Of a DNA stretch of 56,894 nucleotides, positions 44,247 to 54,969 are shown piece after piece. The DNA is from Enterococcus rivorum (GTDB lineage Bacteria > Bacillota > Bacilli > Lactobacillales > Enterococcaceae): the NCBI RefSeq assembly GCF_001742285.1, contig NZ_MIEK01000017.1:1-56894 (forward strand), in the 5' to 3' direction. Within the stretch, counting starts at the first letter, position 1. Every line of letters starts with the position of its first letter. The translations under genes and the position numbers were made by a program. The notes under the pieces were generated by a model that was given only the letters and a program-made list of their open reading frames with translations, searched no databases and had not been told where the DNA came from.

Positions 44247-45413
44247 ATGCGTTTTATCACCGCAGGAGAGTCACATGGACCAGAATTAACAGCGATTATT
44301 GAAGGATTACCAGCAGGAATGCCTTTATCAGCAGACGATATTAACTTAGAACTTGCCCGGAGACAAGGGGGATACGGTCGTGGCGGTAGAATGTTGATCG
44401 AAAAAGATCAAGTGAGAATTACTTCTGGGGTTCGTCATGGAAAAACATTAGGATCTCCCGTTACTTTGGTAGTAGAAAATAAGGATTGGAAAAACTGGAC
44501 TTCTGTAATGTCCGTTGAAGAAGTGAGTGAAAAAGAAAAGAAAATCCGTCGTTTAAATAAACCACGTCCAGGTCATGCTGACTTAGTAGGTGGCATAAAA
44601 TATAAACATGATGATTTGAGAAATGTTTTAGAGCGGTCTTCAGCCCGGGAAACGACTATGCGAGTGGCTATCGGTGCTATTGCAAAGAAAATGCTTAATG
44701 AACTACAAATCGAAGTTGCTGGACACGTGGCAATACTTGGTGGCATAAAAGCAACGATACCTGAGAATCTAACCGTATCAGAAATAAAAGAAATATCAGA
44801 AAAATCAGATGTGCGTGTTTTAGATCCGACTGTAGAAGTTGAAATGAGAGCGCTAATTGACCAAACGAAAAAAAATGGCGATACAATTGGTGGTGTTGTA
44901 GAAGTTGTCATTGGGGGGGTTCCTATTGGTTTAGGAAGCTACGTACAATGGGATCGTAAGTTAGATGCAAAAATCGCTCAAGCGGTAACAAGTATTAATG
45001 CTTTTAAAGGGGTAGAATTTGGTATCGGTTTTGAAATGGGAAACAAACCTGGTAGTCAAGTGATGGATGAAATCGTTTGGTCTAAGGAGACAGGATATAC
45101 CAGAACTTCTAATAATTTAGGCGGATTTGAAGGCGGTATGACAAATGGAATGCCAATTATTGTTCGTGGCGTAATGAAACCAATCCCAACCTTATATAAG
45201 CCGCTACAAAGTGTGAATATCGATACAAAAGAACCTTACAAAGCGAGTGTTGAACGCTCTGACAGTACAGCGGTTCCAGCAGCCAGTGTTGTTTGCGAAG
45301 CTGTTGTAGCAACGGAAGTAGCACAAGCCGTATTAGAAAAATTTTCTAGTGATTCTTTTGAACAAATGAAGGAAGAAATAGAACAGTATCGTCGTTATAC
45401 TCAAACATTTTAA
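44247..45413 (+). CDS. aroC: Chorismate synthase
   Basis: FMN-dependent enzyme of 388 aa converting EPSP to chorismate. Signatures [47 protein letters not shown] and the C-terminal [14 protein letters not shown] are all present. The enzyme needs reduced FMN; no flavin reductase is in the operon. RBS AGGAGGG, eleven bases after aroB. Confidence 0.97.
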   Translation: MRFITAGESHGPELTAIIEGLPAGMPLSADDINLELARRQGGYGRGGRMLIEKDQVRITSGVRHGKTLGSPVTLVVENKDWKNWTSVMSVEEVSEKEKKIRRLNKPRPGHADLVGGIKYKHDDLRNVLERSSARETTMRVAIGAIAKKMLNELQIEVAGHVAILGGIKATIPENLTVSEIKEISEKSDVRVLDPTVEVEMRALIDQTKKNGDTIGGVVEVVIGGVPIGLGSYVQWDRKLDAKIAQAVTSINAFKGVEFGIGFEMGNKPGSQVMDEIVWSKETGYTRTSNNLGGFEGGMTNGMPIIVRGVMKPIPTLYKPLQSVNIDTKEPYKASVERSDSTAVPAASVVCEAVVATEVAQAVLEKFSSDSFEQMKEEIEQYRRYTQTF

Positions 45414-45442
45414 TGAATAAATAAATGGAGAGAGGAAACGAC

Positions 45443-46540
45443 ATGAGGAATAAAATATTAATTGTAGGGCTTGGATTGATTGGCAGTTCACTTGCTCTTT
45501 GCATAAAAAAAGAACATCCAGCAACAACGATAGTAGGGTTAGATTCAAAAAAAGAATCACAAGATTTTGCCTTAAAAAGAGGGATGATTGATGAAATAGC
45601 TTCTTCATTAAAAAATAATGCACCTGAAGCTGATATAATATTACTTTGCTCACCAGTCAAGACAATGATGAAACAATTGGAAGAGTTAAGTAAATTGCAG
45701 TTAAAAGAAACTACTGTGATTTCTGATGTAGGAAGTACCAAAGCTGTAATTATTGAACATGTTAGGGAACTAAAATTAAATAATTTTGTTGGTGGACATC
45801 CAATGGCAGGCTCCCACAAATCAGGTGTGACAGCGGCAGATGAAGATCTATTTGAAAATGCCTATTACATTCTTACACCTGTCGATTCTGCTAACAGATA
45901 CGCTGAAAAAATAATTCAACAATTATTGATAGGAACAAGAGCAAAATTTGTTACATTAACAGCTAGTGAGCACGATGCAATTACAGGTATGCTTAGTCAC
46001 TTGCCCCATATTATTGCAGCAGGATTAGTGAATCAAAGTAAAGTCTTTAACTTAGAACATCCTCGGTCAAGACAACTGGCTGCCGGAGGATTTAGAGATA
46101 TTACACGGATTGCTTCCTCTGACCCGCAAATGTGGACAGATATTTTACTAAGCAATAAAGCTCCTTTGTTGAAACTAATTGATGATTGGCAACAGGAAAT
46201 GTCAGAAGTGTCAAAATGGATTAGCCAAGATAACAAAGAAGCTATTTTCCAATTTTTTTATGAAGCAAAAGAAACTAGAAATCAAATGCCGGTGCATAAA
46301 GAAGGGGCGATACCAGCTTTCCACGATTTGTTCGTGGATGTGCCAGATGTTCCAGGAGTAATCGCTCAAATAACTGGGATTCTTGGAGAAGCAAGATTGT
46401 CTTTAATTAATCTTAAGATATTAGAAACAAGAGAAGATATTTATGGTATTCTACAATTGACCTTCAAAAATCAAGGAGATTTACGAAAAGCAAAAGAAAT
46501 AATTGAAAAACAAACAGACTATCTATGTTATGAAAAATAA
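45443..46540 (+). CDS. tyrA: Prephenate dehydrogenase with C-terminal ACT domain
   Basis: NAD-dependent enzyme of 365 aa converting prephenate to 4-hydroxyphenylpyruvate, the tyrosine branch. Rossmann motif VGLGLIGSSLAL, HPMAGSHKSG (catalytic His region), LSHLPHIIAAGL and FRDITRIASSDPQMW are present. Residues from about 290 form an ACT domain (LFVDVPDVPGVIAQITGIL), the usual feedback site for tyrosine. ATG 45443 has GAGAGG seven bases upstream; ATG 45425 further up lacks a site. Confidence 0.95.
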   Translation: MRNKILIVGLGLIGSSLALCIKKEHPATTIVGLDSKKESQDFALKRGMIDEIASSLKNNAPEADIILLCSPVKTMMKQLEELSKLQLKETTVISDVGSTKAVIIEHVRELKLNNFVGGHPMAGSHKSGVTAADEDLFENAYYILTPVDSANRYAEKIIQQLLIGTRAKFVTLTASEHDAITGMLSHLPHIIAAGLVNQSKVFNLEHPRSRQLAAGGFRDITRIASSDPQMWTDILLSNKAPLLKLIDDWQQEMSEVSKWISQDNKEAIFQFFYEAKETRNQMPVHKEGAIPAFHDLFVDVPDVPGVIAQITGILGEARLSLINLKILETREDIYGILQLTFKNQGDLRKAKEIIEKQTDYLCYEK

Positions 46541-47836
<1,296 letters not shown>

Positions 47837-47852
47837 AAGGGAGAAATGATTA

Positions 47853-48353
47853 ATGAAGGGGATTATTCTAATTGGATTTATGGGTGCTGGAAAAACAACT
47901 GTTGGGAAGTTGTTGTCGAAAGAAACTGGGCTAGAGCAAGTCGATTTTGACGAAGAAATTGTGAAAGAAATTGGAATGACCATTCAAGACTATTTTGCTT
48001 TGCATGGTGAAGAAGCATTTAGAGAGCGAGAAACAGAATTGTTAGGGCGTTACTTAAACCATAATAAAATTGTTTCTACTGGTGGTGGGATTGTCCTGCG
48101 CCTCGAAAATCGCGAGCTTTTAAAACAAATGGCTCCAGTGGTTTATCTTAAAACAAAACCAGAAGTATTTATTCCTAGATTGAAACAAGATCAGTCGATG
48201 GTTCGTCCACTAGTAGTTTCTAAAACAGCTGAAGAAATTAAAGCTATTTTTAATTCTAGAATCCCATTTTATGAGGAAAGTGCTAGTTTAATAGTAGAAA
48301 CAGATAATCGTACACCCGAAGAAGTAGTAGAAGAAATTTTAGAAAGCATATAA
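47853..48353 (+). CDS. aroK: Shikimate kinase
   Basis: ATP-dependent kinase of 166 aa that phosphorylates shikimate. P-loop GFMGAGKTTVGK, shikimate-binding DFDEEI, FREREtEL-like FRERETEL, STGGGIV and the lid Arg region are visible. Sixteen bases after aroA, with RBS AAGGGAG, and four bases before the possible GTG of pheA. Confidence 0.96.
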   Translation: MKGIILIGFMGAGKTTVGKLLSKETGLEQVDFDEEIVKEIGMTIQDYFALHGEEAFRERETELLGRYLNHNKIVSTGGGIVLRLENRELLKQMAPVVYLKTKPEVFIPRLKQDQSMVRPLVVSKTAEEIKAIFNSRIPFYEESASLIVETDNRTPEEVVEEILESI

Positions 48354-48366
48354 GTAGGTGGCACAG

Positions 48367-49215
48367 ATGAAAGTTGGATATTTAGGACCAGAAGCTTCCT
48401 TCACTCATACAGCAACAAAAATAGCATTTCCAAATGATGAACTTGTTCCTTACCATTCTATTCCTGCATGTATAAAAGGAGTAGATAGCAAAGAAATCGA
48501 TTTAGCAGTAGTACCCATTGAAAACACAATTGAAGGCTCAGTGAATACAACTGTAGATTATCTTTTTCATCAATCGACAATCCCTGTTATTGGAGAAATT
48601 GTTTTACCAATTCATCAGCAATTGATGGTTGCAAAAAAAAATTCCAATGACTGGAAAAAAATAACAAAAATACTATCGCATCCGCAAGCCTTGGCACAAT
48701 CACAACTTTTTATAAGTGAACATTTTCCTTTAGCCGAATTGGAACCGACGCCTTCAACTGCTTATGCTGCTCATTATGTTTCTTCAAATCCTAAAGAAAA
48801 AATAGCTGCAATCGCACCAAGAGTCTCTGCAGAAACCTATGATTTAAAGATTGTCTGCAACGATATTCAAGATATTGCTATTAATCGGACACGTTTCTGG
48901 GTTTTGGGCTCAAAAAAAATAAGTCTTTCAATTCCTGTTGAAGAAAAAAAGATGACTATTGCGATTACAATGCCGAACAATATGCCAGGAGCACTTCACA
49001 AAGCATTATCCGCATTTAGCTGGAGAGAAATTGATTTAAGTAAAATTGAATCTAGACCATTAAAAACTTCATTAGGTGAATATTTCTTTTTAATTGATAT
49101 TAATGTTTTAAAACCTAAAGAATTGTTAGAGAATGCGATAACAGAAGTACGATTAATGGGAGGAACAGTAAAAATCTTTGGCAGTTATGAAGTCCACTCT
49201 ATTCATGGTATGTAG
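48367..49215 (+). CDS. pheA: Prephenate dehydratase with ACT domain
   Basis: Enzyme of 282 aa making phenylpyruvate from prephenate, the phenylalanine branch. GYLGPEASFTHTA, VVPIENTIEGSVN, HPQALAQSQ, AINRTRFWVLG (TRF catalytic motif) and the C-terminal ACT domain NNMPGALHKALSAFSWREIDLSKIESRP (cores NMPGALHKAL and LSKIESRP, the Phe-binding ESRP) are present. No chorismate mutase domain is fused. ATG 48367 has AGGTGG five bases upstream and is preferred to GTG 48358. Last gene of the aro operon. Confidence 0.96.
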   Translation: MKVGYLGPEASFTHTATKIAFPNDELVPYHSIPACIKGVDSKEIDLAVVPIENTIEGSVNTTVDYLFHQSTIPVIGEIVLPIHQQLMVAKKNSNDWKKITKILSHPQALAQSQLFISEHFPLAELEPTPSTAYAAHYVSSNPKEKIAAIAPRVSAETYDLKIVCNDIQDIAINRTRFWVLGSKKISLSIPVEEKKMTIAITMPNNMPGALHKALSAFSWREIDLSKIESRPLKTSLGEYFFLIDINVLKPKELLENAITEVRLMGGTVKIFGSYEVHSIHGM

Positions 49216-49245
49216 AAAGATCTGAAAAGGTCTTTTTATTTTTTA
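49216..49245 (+). terminator. Terminator after pheA
   Basis: AAAGATC (49216-49222) pairs with GGTCTTT (49229-49235), followed by TTATTTTTTATT. The stem is short but the T-rich tract is long. Confidence 0.65.
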
Positions 49246-49330
49246 TTAAATTTATTTTATGTATTAGGAATTTTTTATAAAATAAGGTATGCTTAAAGAT
49301 GACTGAAAAGAAGTGAAATGAGGTGGAATA

Positions 49331-50422
49331 ATGAGCCGAATGGATCGTTATAAACAAATACACGATAACGCAAAACCGATAGAAGATAAAAAGGGATTCA
49401 ATCCTCGTAAAGAGAAAGTGAGACAGCAAGAAGAAACTTTTCAACAACAAAATCAATCAAATAGTCACATTGAAGGTCCAAACTACAGCAATTCCAAAGA
49501 TAAGAAACCAAAGAAACCTAGAAAAAAGAAACGTTTTAGTTGGCCGAAGCGGATTGCATTATTGCTATTATTTATTATTGGATTATCTGTAGTATTCTTT
49601 TTTAAAGGAAAAACATACGCTGAAAATGATACATCTTTGCCTAAAGAATCAGTTGAAACATTTAATGGGGTCAAAAGTGCTAATGGTGCAAAAAACATTC
49701 TAATTGTAGGAAGCGATACTAGAGGAGAAGATGCTGGGCGTGCGGATACAATTATGGTCTTACAACTGAATGGACCATCAAAGAAACCTAAGCTAATTTC
49801 TTTTATGCGAGACACTTTTGTTGATATTCCTGGTGTCGGAGCGAATAAAATCAATGCTGCCTATGCATATGGTGGTGCAGATTTAGTGCGTCAAACATTG
49901 GCTGAAAATTTCAATTTAGACTGTAAATACTATGCAAAGGTTGATTTCCAATCTTTTGAAAGAATAGTTGACTCGCTATTTCCAAGTGGTGTAAAAATTG
50001 ATGCTGAAAAAGATATTAACTTAGATGGTGTAGATATCGCCAAAGGAGAACAAAAAATGGATGGCCATACTTTGCTTCAATACGCTCGTTTTAGAATGGA
50101 TGAAGAAGGCGATTTTGGACGTGTTCGTAGACAACAACAAGTGATGTCAGCAGTGATGGGACAATTAAAAAATCCTTTAACGGTAGTTCGCATGCCAGAA
50201 TCTTTAGGAAGGCTAGTTGGTTATATGTCAACAGATGTTCCTACGAGTTTCATGGTAATGAATGGTCCATCATTACTTCTTAAAGGCAGTGGGGGTGTTG
50301 AACGTTTAGCGATTCCGGTTGAAGATTCTTGGAGTTATGGGGAATCAGATTATGCTGGAAGTGTTCTACAAATTGACCTAGAAATGAACCGCTCAGCTAT
50401 CCAAAATTTTCTTAATCAATAG
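49331..50422 (+). CDS. LytR-CpsA-Psr (LCP) family protein
   Basis: Membrane protein of 363 aa. A basic cytoplasmic N-terminus with KKPRKKKRFSWPKR precedes one transmembrane helix (about 75-95) and an extracytoplasmic LCP domain: NILIVGSDTRGEDAGRADTIMV (cores LIVGSDTR and GRADTIMV), SFMRDTFVDIPG, KINAAYAYGG, HTLLQYARFRMDEEGDFGRVRRQQ (cores LLQYARFR and GDFGRVRRQQ). These enzymes attach teichoic acids or other glycopolymers to peptidoglycan. In enterococci the psr gene follows pheA in the same way. RBS AGGTGG. Confidence 0.93.
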   Translation: MSRMDRYKQIHDNAKPIEDKKGFNPRKEKVRQQEETFQQQNQSNSHIEGPNYSNSKDKKPKKPRKKKRFSWPKRIALLLLFIIGLSVVFFFKGKTYAENDTSLPKESVETFNGVKSANGAKNILIVGSDTRGEDAGRADTIMVLQLNGPSKKPKLISFMRDTFVDIPGVGANKINAAYAYGGADLVRQTLAENFNLDCKYYAKVDFQSFERIVDSLFPSGVKIDAEKDINLDGVDIAKGEQKMDGHTLLQYARFRMDEEGDFGRVRRQQQVMSAVMGQLKNPLTVVRMPESLGRLVGYMSTDVPTSFMVMNGPSLLLKGSGGVERLAIPVEDSWSYGESDYAGSVLQIDLEMNRSAIQNFLNQ

Positions 50423-50498
50423 ATGAAAATATTTCAAAGAAGCTCTATTTATGCTATATTAATTATACTGCGGAAAATTATTGAAATGAGGTTACCCT

Positions 50499-51347
50499 AT
50501 GAAGATTGCTATTGTAACAGATAGTACGGCTTATTTACCAGATAGAATAAAGAATCATCCTAATTTGTTTGTTATCCCAATTCCAGTGATTTTAGATGGT
50601 AAAGTTTACAATGAAGGAATTGATATTGAGGCAGATGAATATTATGATCTGCTTAATAATAGTAATGAATTTCCTACAACATCTCAACCAGCATTAGGAG
50701 AAGTTATAGAGTTGTACGAATCAATTGTCTCTAAAGGATATGATACAATTATAAGTATTCATCTTTCTTCTGGGATTTCAGGATTCGTTAATACCTTATC
50801 AACGATAAAAGAGTCAATTGAAGGAGCAACAATATATCCTTATGATTCCCGAATAACGAGTTTACCTATGGGGCATATGGTAGAAGTTGCTCTAGATTTA
50901 AGCGGAAATAATATCGATTTGCAAAAAATATTTGAAAAACTAGATATCATACGTGATAATACCTATGCCTATTTGGTGGTTGATGATTTAAATAATTTAG
51001 TTAGAGGAGGACGCTTGACCAACGGAGCAGCCTTGATTGGTGGGCTTTTAAAAATTAAACCTATTTTGACTTTTGAAGAAGGAAAAATCGTTTTATTTGA
51101 GAAGATACGCTCCACTAAAAGAGCTTTTTCTCGTTCAGAAGAAGTTATTGGCAAGCTAAACCAAAGCATTGCGCATCCAGTGAAACTGTATGTTATTCAT
51201 GCTAATAATTTAGAAGTTGCGGAAGAAGAAAAATTGAAACTTCAGGAACAATATCCTGAGGCAGAAATTGAGATTGGTCATTTTGGTCCAGTGATTGGGA
51301 CACATTTAGGTGAAAAAGCAATTGGTTTAGCTATTTCAGCCCAATAG
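50499..51347 (+). CDS. DegV family fatty-acid-binding protein
   Basis: Protein of 282 aa. The family start KIAIVTDSTAYLP, then PTTSQPALGEV, ISIHLSSGISGF, YPYDSRITSLPMGHMV, LNNLVRGGRLTNGAALIGGLLKIKPIL (cores DLNNLVRGGRL and GLLKIKPIL) and HFGPVIGTHLGEKA are hallmarks of DegV/FakB proteins, which bind a fatty acid for FakA kinase. A TGcTATATT -10-like sequence precedes it. The FakA partner is not in the window. Confidence 0.93.
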   Translation: MKIAIVTDSTAYLPDRIKNHPNLFVIPIPVILDGKVYNEGIDIEADEYYDLLNNSNEFPTTSQPALGEVIELYESIVSKGYDTIISIHLSSGISGFVNTLSTIKESIEGATIYPYDSRITSLPMGHMVEVALDLSGNNIDLQKIFEKLDIIRDNTYAYLVVDDLNNLVRGGRLTNGAALIGGLLKIKPILTFEEGKIVLFEKIRSTKRAFSRSEEVIGKLNQSIAHPVKLYVIHANNLEVAEEEKLKLQEQYPEAEIEIGHFGPVIGTHLGEKAIGLAISAQ

Positions 51348-51356
51348 ATTAAAAGG

Positions 51357-51412
51357 AACTGTACTAAAAGGAAGAAAAAATTATTTTCCTTTATACAGTT
51401 TTCTTTTTTGAA
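51357..51412 (+). terminator. Terminator after degV
   Basis: AACTGTA...AAAGGAA pairs with TTCCTTT...TACAGTT around an A-rich loop, followed by TTCTTTTTT. Confidence 0.75.
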
Positions 51413-51528
51413 AGAACCACTATTAAATGTTTACTTTAATGTAATTTTCTATTATTTTGTGAAAAAGAGTAGATCTTTACCCAAATCCTTTTGAAAGTAA
51501 GGTATACTTAATTACAGGAGGCGGGTAG

Positions 51529-51726
51529 ATGAGAAAAACTGTTGAGACATTGCAAAAAGAAAAATTGAAACAAGTTCAGCTGCTCGCAACATACTATCAG
51601 CTTTCAGATGGTTTGCCAGCTGGCAAAAAACGCGATCAGGTGATTCGAGATATCTTGGCCTGTAAGCATAAAATTAAAAAAATTAATGAAAAATTAACAG
51701 CGTTAAATACGTCGACTGAAGACTAG
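51529..51726 (+). CDS. Small basic helical protein, unknown
   Basis: Protein of 65 aa, Lys-rich and predicted all-helical (VETLQKEKLKQVQLLATYYQ, then KKRDQVIRDILACKHKIKKINEKL in pieces KRDQVIRDILA and HKIKKINEKL). No known domain. ATG has AGGAGG seven bases upstream, and GGTATACTTAA provides a -10-like sequence, so expression is likely. It starts a run of three small unknown genes before the antiporter. Confidence 0.65.
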   Translation: MRKTVETLQKEKLKQVQLLATYYQLSDGLPAGKKRDQVIRDILACKHKIKKINEKLTALNTSTED

Positions 51727-51806
51727 TCAAGGGTTTCTCTACTTTACGAGAAAAACAATTTTATCAAGTAAAATGAATACTGGTTTTTTTGTAAAAGGAG
51801 GAGCAT

Positions 51807-52292
51807 GTGAGTTTAGATTTTTTAACTGTACTACTAATTGTTTTTGTATTTTTAATGTATATTTATTTGTATTTAGTTCGCTCCAGTGTGTTGATAAAAG
51901 GAAAAAAGAATAGGTTGGTAAGAGTAGGAGCCTCTATTTTAGCACTACTAATGTTTTTTATTGCTTTTACAACAGATGGAACAACGAATCAACTAATAAG
52001 AAATATTCTATCTGCTCTTATGTTACTTAGTTTTAATCTTGATTCTAAAGGTTTAACGGAGGATCGTATTATTACCACGCCTTTTGATAAATCCGGAACG
52101 TTATATACCGATATTGAAAAGATTGTCCTGTTAAAAAAAGCAGATGAGATTCGAATGAATTATTTCAAAAATGGCCATCGAGGTCCATTGATGACATTTA
52201 TTATTCCTTTAGAAGAGATGATTCCTTTTTTAGCTAAACGATTGAATGAAGAAACGGAATTAAGTATTATTATTGATGAAGAAAATGGGTAA
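51807..52292 (+). CDS. Small membrane protein of unknown function
   Basis: Protein of 161 aa with two to three hydrophobic segments in the first half (LTVLLIVFVFLMYIYLYLV, ASILALLMFFIAF, LIRNILSALMLLSF) and a soluble cytoplasmic C-terminal half that begins SKGLTEDRIITTPFDKSG and resembles the PH-like DUF5673 type of domain only in general layout. I cannot assign a function. GTG start with GGAGG five bases upstream. A terminator follows. Confidence 0.7.
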   Translation: MSLDFLTVLLIVFVFLMYIYLYLVRSSVLIKGKKNRLVRVGASILALLMFFIAFTTDGTTNQLIRNILSALMLLSFNLDSKGLTEDRIITTPFDKSGTLYTDIEKIVLLKKADEIRMNYFKNGHRGPLMTFIIPLEEMIPFLAKRLNEETELSIIIDEENG

Positions 52293-52298
52293 TAGAAT

Positions 52299-52337
52299 AC
52301 TGATGTTGAGATTATCTACATCTCGATATCAGTTTTT
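52299..52337 (+). terminator. Terminator after the small membrane protein
   Basis: ACTGATGTTGAGA (52299-52311) pairs with TCTCGATATCAGT (52321-52333), with two G-T pairs, followed by TTTTTG. Confidence 0.8.
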
Positions 52338-52431
52338 TGATTTTGGTCACCAGCAGAAGTTGTTTTAGTAGGTACTTAATTCATGTTTTGTTATAATGGT
52401 CAATAGATTATTTCGAGAGGAAGTTTATACT

Positions 52432-52707
52432 TTGGATAAAGAGTTTGAGCAACGCTTAGCAGATTTGAAAGAAAAATATTGTGAGTTGCCATCAGAAAAA
52501 AAAGCAGAAATTGAGCGCCATATAAAAAAGAAGAATTTTTTGAATTATAAAAAAATAGAGTTAATTAAAAAGGATCTTTTGCGCTTAGAAGCTAAAAGAG
52601 CACAGTTAGAATTATGCGATCGTAATAAAGAACGAAACCAAGTGGAAGAAAAAATTCGTTTAAAAAAGGAAAAACTACTAAAATGTATTACAAAACAAAT
52701 AGAATGA
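52432..52707 (+). CDS. Small coiled-coil protein, unknown
   Basis: Protein of 91 aa, highly charged and probably a continuous coiled coil (KEFEQRLADLKEKY, EKKAEIERHIKKK, LLRLEAKRAQLEL, EEKIRLKKEKLL) with three Cys. I choose TTG 52432 because AGAGGAAG lies eight bases upstream. The ATG at 52396 overlaps a TGtTATAAT extended -10 (hexamer 52392-52397) and so would not be transcribed. It ends 23 bases before the antiporter gene and may be co-transcribed with it. Function unknown. Confidence 0.6.
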   Translation: MDKEFEQRLADLKEKYCELPSEKKAEIERHIKKKNFLNYKKIELIKKDLLRLEAKRAQLELCDRNKERNQVEEKIRLKKEKLLKCITKQIE

Positions 52708-52730
52708 TGCAAGATAAAAGGAGCTAGGCG

Positions 52731-54788
52731 ATGGATTTTATATATTTAATTATTGTATTTGTATTTGCAATCACTTTTTCCAATGTCTTTAATAGAATCA
52801 TACCCATCATCCCTTTGCCAATTGTGCAGATTATATTTGGTGTAATTATAGGGTTGACTAGTATAGGAAAGGAAATTGTTTTTGAACCAGAAATGTTTCT
52901 AATTATGATAATCGCTCCTTTACTTTTTAGAGAAGGCAAACTAGCAAATACTCGTTCACTTATGAGAAATTTCGATACTATTCTCTTTCTGGCATTTGCA
53001 GGAGTCATTATTACCTTATTCAGTGTCGGTTGGGTATTACATTTAATTATTCCAGCATTGCCGATTGCAGCTTGTTTTGCATTTGGGGCAGCTCTAGGCC
53101 CAACAGATGCGGTTGCAGTGAATACATTATCTGAAAAAATAAATGTCCCTGAAAAAGTTATGGATATTTTGGCAGGAGAAGGACTAATCAACGATGCATC
53201 AGGAGTTACAGCCTTTCAATTCGCTTTAGCGGCATTACTGACAGGTAGCTTTTCCATCGCTAATGCCACCGTTACGCTGTTTGTTTCCAGTATCGGAGGC
53301 GCAGTTGTGGGTGCAGTCTTAGTAATGTTCAAACGACAAGTAGTTCAAGTTTTAGAAAAAGTTTCAGCTAAGGACGTTACAGGTTATTTGTTGTTAGAAT
53401 TGCTATTACCCTTTCTAGCTTACGCTTTAGCAGAACATTTCGGTGTTTCAGGAATTATTGCAGCAGTGATTGCAGGAGTAATGCAATCAGCTGGATTTAA
53501 AAAACTTTCTCTTTTTGAAGCAGAGCTTGCAAGTGTGTCTGAAAGCACATGGGGAACAATTAGTTTTTCTCTTAATGCGCTAGTTTTCCTTTTTCTAGGA
53601 ATAGAACTGTCTCAAGTCTTTTCTCCGATTTGGAATAGTGAAGCTTATTCAAATAGCTTTATGCTACTAGTTATTTTACTGATTGCAATCACGTTGTTTC
53701 TTGTTCGATTTCTCTCAATTATTGTTATTTATACCATAAAAAATGGATTTAAAAAGATGAAAACAATGATGAATGAAATCTTGATTTTGACTTTCGGAGG
53801 AGTAAAAGGTACGGTTAGTTTAGCGACTGTTTTTATTTTACCTTTAACGATCAATGGGCAAAGTTTTCCTGAAAGAGCCTTGCTTCTTTTTATTACTGCT
53901 TGTGTTATTTTAGTTACCTTAGTTGGTGGCATGGTTGCTCTTCCATTTTTAACAGAGTCAGATGAACCTGAAGATACTAATGATGCTGAAATTGATCTAC
54001 TAAAAGCGGTAATTGAAGAATTAATTATTGAGAACGAAAAAAATCCGCAAGTAGAAATGAATGTAGTAATTGAAAATTATCAAGATCGGATTAAAGAACT
54101 CTATACGAAACAGCTTTCTTCTGAAAAAAGACAAGATGTGCAAGAGCTTCGAGCACTAATTGTTTCAATTGAACGCGATGGACTAGAAGAAAGTTTTCGT
54201 CAAAAAGAAATTGGAGTTGAAGGCTATCGTATTTATCAACGATTAATTTCTCGAATGGAACGCTCGATTGCTCGTCAATTGTTGTCAATCATTGGCTTTT
54301 GGTTGTTATTTGTAAGACAAGTAATTACTTTTTTCATTCATCCTAAACTATTTTGGGTAAACAAGAATGAAGCAAATCGTAGAGAATACCATAAAGAAGA
54401 GCTAGAAAATGTGCGAGAAGTGTTCTTACAAAATACAGAAGTTATACTGAAAAGTTTAGATAACTTGAATGGTGTTTATGACGATGATTTGATCCGTTTT
54501 TTCATCAATGGACGATTACAGTTGGTTCGAAGATTGGAAGATGGTACGCTAATTGACTCATTTATTGTAAAATCACAATCAAACTATATTAAAGAAATGC
54601 TAATTGGGTATCATGAAGAACGAAAAATGATTGATCTTTTTGAACTTAATGGGACGATTTTATATTTTGCTGCAAACGAATATCGAAAAAATGTGAATTT
54701 ATTAGAATCATATTCGATTAATGATTTTCATTCATCTAGCATACCGTTGCCAATTAAAAGAGAATTAGATCGATTAACAATAAAATAA
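52731..54788 (+). CDS. CPA1-family Na+/H+ antiporter
   Basis: Membrane antiporter of 685 aa. The first about 410 residues hold some 12 transmembrane helices with the ion-binding GAALGPTDAVAV, EGLINDASGVTAF (catalytic Asp) and FGGVKGTVSLATVF motifs of NhaP/NhaK-type CPA1 exchangers. The last about 270 residues are a cytoplasmic, charged, helical regulatory region. Expected role is sodium extrusion and pH homeostasis in exchange for protons. ATG after AAAGGAG. A possible NapA-type or NhaK-type label cannot be fixed from sequence alone. Confidence 0.9.
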   Translation: MDFIYLIIVFVFAITFSNVFNRIIPIIPLPIVQIIFGVIIGLTSIGKEIVFEPEMFLIMIIAPLLFREGKLANTRSLMRNFDTILFLAFAGVIITLFSVGWVLHLIIPALPIAACFAFGAALGPTDAVAVNTLSEKINVPEKVMDILAGEGLINDASGVTAFQFALAALLTGSFSIANATVTLFVSSIGGAVVGAVLVMFKRQVVQVLEKVSAKDVTGYLLLELLLPFLAYALAEHFGVSGIIAAVIAGVMQSAGFKKLSLFEAELASVSESTWGTISFSLNALVFLFLGIELSQVFSPIWNSEAYSNSFMLLVILLIAITLFLVRFLSIIVIYTIKNGFKKMKTMMNEILILTFGGVKGTVSLATVFILPLTINGQSFPERALLLFITACVILVTLVGGMVALPFLTESDEPEDTNDAEIDLLKAVIEELIIENEKNPQVEMNVVIENYQDRIKELYTKQLSSEKRQDVQELRALIVSIERDGLEESFRQKEIGVEGYRIYQRLISRMERSIARQLLSIIGFWLLFVRQVITFFIHPKLFWVNKNEANRREYHKEELENVREVFLQNTEVILKSLDNLNGVYDDDLIRFFINGRLQLVRRLEDGTLIDSFIVKSQSNYIKEMLIGYHEERKMIDLFELNGTILYFAANEYRKNVNLLESYSINDFHSSSIPLPIKRELDRLTIK

Positions 54789-54810
54789 ATGTAAAGTAAA
54801 TTTTATCCAT

Positions 54811-54885
54811 AGACAACAAAGTTAATTTAGTGGTCATTATTCATCATTTAAGGGAATAATGGCTAACAATCAATTTTTGTTGTCT
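54811..54885 (+). other. Large imperfect palindrome after the antiporter gene
   Basis: AGACAACAAA (54811-54820) pairs with TTTGTTGTCT (54876-54885). Inside, GTTA (54821-54824) pairs with TAAC (54864-54867), and GTCATTATTC (54833-54842) with GAATAATGGC (54854-54863). No T-run follows, so it may be a 3-prime UTR stabiliser, an unusual terminator or a small repeat. It fills the first part of the 556-base antiporter-proS gap. Confidence 0.5.
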
Positions 54886-54934
54886 TTGGAAAGTGTCTAA
54901 ACTTCGAATGAATCAAAATAACCAATAAAATAGA

Positions 54935-54963
54935 TTGACAGCTAAATCAGTAATCGCTATAAT
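54935..54963 (+). promoter_or_regulatory. Promoter of the proS T-box transcript
   Basis: TTGACA (54935-54940), exactly 17 bases, TATAAT (54958-54963): a perfect sigma-A consensus promoter. Confidence 0.92.
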
Positions 54964-54969
54964 TTAGCT

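Noticed and set aside
45333-45819. Antisense ORFs of 106 and 157 aa over tyrA
   Set aside because: They are reverse-strand shadows of a well-supported gene and lack ribosome binding sites and recognisable domains.
52396-52431. ATG start for the 91-aa coiled-coil protein
   Set aside because: The ATG is part of a TATAAT -10 hexamer and would lie upstream of the transcription start.
52724-53191. 155-aa antisense ORF over the antiporter
   Set aside because: It mirrors hydrophobic codons of the antiporter and has no independent support.
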